Shown: positions 59,596 through 59,947 of the stretch, piece by piece
Numbering within the stretch: position 1 is the stretch's first letter
Layout: each line of letters opens with the position of its first letter
NCBI GenBank assembly: GCA_045643885.1
Contig: JAZRFY010000033.1
Coordinates: forward strand, 1 to 59,947
DNA length: 59,947 nt
Direction: 5' to 3'
Source: RGIG4608 sp045643885
GTDB taxonomy: Bacteria > Bacillota > Clostridia > Oscillospirales > CAG-272
Program-made: the position numbers and the translations under genes
The notes under the pieces: model-generated
What the model was told of the DNA's origin: nothing
Seen by the model: the letters and a program-made list of their open reading frames with translations, nothing else
Databases searched by the model: none

Positions 59596-59947
59596 ATGAA
59601 AAACACTATCAGAATTCTTTTGATTGCTATGGCACTCGTTCTCGTTCTTGCAGTATTTGCAGGTTGTGAGCAGACAGAATGCCAGCACACAGGCGGCGAA
59701 GCTACATGCACAGAAAAGGCAGTTTGCGAGCTTTGCGGCGAAGCTTACGGTAAGGAACTCGGTCACAAGATTGGTTTTACAACACCTATCCACGCTGATT
59801 GCGTAAATCCCGGTATGACAGGTGGATCTTACTGTATGATATGCGATGAGGTTATCATCGAAGCAACAGTTGTAAATCCTCTTGGCCACTCTATGGTTGA
59901 ACAGCCCGGTAAGGAACCCACTTGCGCAGAAGAAGGCTACACAGCAT
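59596..59947 (+). CDS. Cysteine-rich repeat lipoprotein, cut by the window end
   Basis: The first 117 residues of an exported protein. A signal peptide ends in a lipobox, VFAGC. The mature part has CxxC knuckles (CELCGEAYG, CMICDEVI) spaced by GH(K/S) segments (ELGHKIG, PLGHSMV) and CTEKAV / CAEEGYT units, a pattern of zinc-ribbon-like repeats common in Clostridia surface proteins. AAAGGAG precedes the ATG. The end and any C-terminal domains are outside the window. Confidence 0.8.
   Translation, partial: MKNTIRILLIAMALVLVLAVFAGCEQTECQHTGGEATCTEKAVCELCGEAYGKELGHKIGFTTPIHADCVNPGMTGGSYCMICDEVIIEATVVNPLGHSMVEQPGKEPTCAEEGYTA

Overview
This window reads as a chromosomal contig from a Gram-positive, anaerobic member of the Clostridia (Bacillota), probably an uncultured host-associated lineage. 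The evidence is PolC-type replicase, Gram-positive promoters with a TRTGN -16 element, a T-box leader, a sporadic SufC-SufB Fe-S system, PPi-type phosphofructokinase, the MEP isoprenoid pathway, SepF/YlmH cell-division genes, many lipobox proteins and BspA-like leucine-rich repeat proteins. No stop-codon reassignment is seen. There is no phage structural region, integrase or CRISPR array.

Layout. 0.4-2.7 kb: methionine operon (O-acetylhomoserine sulfhydrylase plus homoserine O-acyltransferase). 2.8-4 kb: a REP-associated transposase (RAYT) and a lipoprotein on the minus strand. 4.1-5.8 kb: two-gene SufCB. 6-8.3 kb: PPi-phosphofructokinase and a YhcC-like radical SAM protein. 8.2-10.2 kb: an accessory stretch with a 166-bp duplication of the yhcC 3' end, three minus-strand small-RNA candidates with near-identical promoters, a MITE-like element and a His-Arg-Gly tRNA cluster. 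10.3-12.5 kb: YqeG, Xaa-Pro peptidase, DUF1934. 12.5-13.4 kb: a complete REPtron with a second RAYT. 13.6-17.4 kb: wecB (minus), then galK, walJ-like, rlmH. 17.5-21.1 kb: an LRR lipoprotein, a dense repeat island and an orphan replication-initiator-like gene behind four 10-bp-phased iterons. 21.3-32.4 kb: pyrH-frr-uppS-cdsA-dxr-rseP-ispG-polC. 32.4-32.9 kb: a four-REP array. 32.9-37.1 kb: pth-mfd. 37.1-41.7 kb, minus strand: rnpB, YwaF-like protein, LRR protein, TPP-riboswitch-controlled thiT, FkbM methyltransferase. 41.8-45.4 kb: HIT protein, small membrane protein, S24 repressor, 2-hydroxyacid dehydrogenase, mscL. 45.4-49.7 kb: miaA, HlyD-like protein, yggS, sepF, ylmH. 50-51.9 kb: two duplicated lipoproteins. 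52-56.6 kb: T-box, ileS, lspA, rluD. 56.7-59.4 kb: gpmI (minus) and an Mrp ATPase. 59.6 kb to the end: a truncated lipoprotein.

The most unusual structure is the REP/RAYT system. A 27-bp REP family with a 5' GTAG foot is scattered between genes, with two stem versions that differ by compensatory triplets. Each RAYT gene carries two copies of the REP inside its own reading frame, at matching positions and in opposite orientation. In the second RAYT the two internal copies are identical over all 27 bp. A third REP type, also with a GTAG foot, forms the ends of a 308-bp MITE-like element and touches the stop codon of the second RAYT. The two RAYT genes also share an identical 101-bp 5' module although their proteins have diverged.

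Other rearrangement scars: a copied rnpB promoter and 5' end about 0.9 kb upstream of rnpB, a tandem copy of the wecB tail, the yhcC 3'-end duplication with a fragment resembling phage polyvalent proteins, and duplicated lipoprotein 5' ends. All functional calls come from reading motifs, lengths and gene order; no database search was run.
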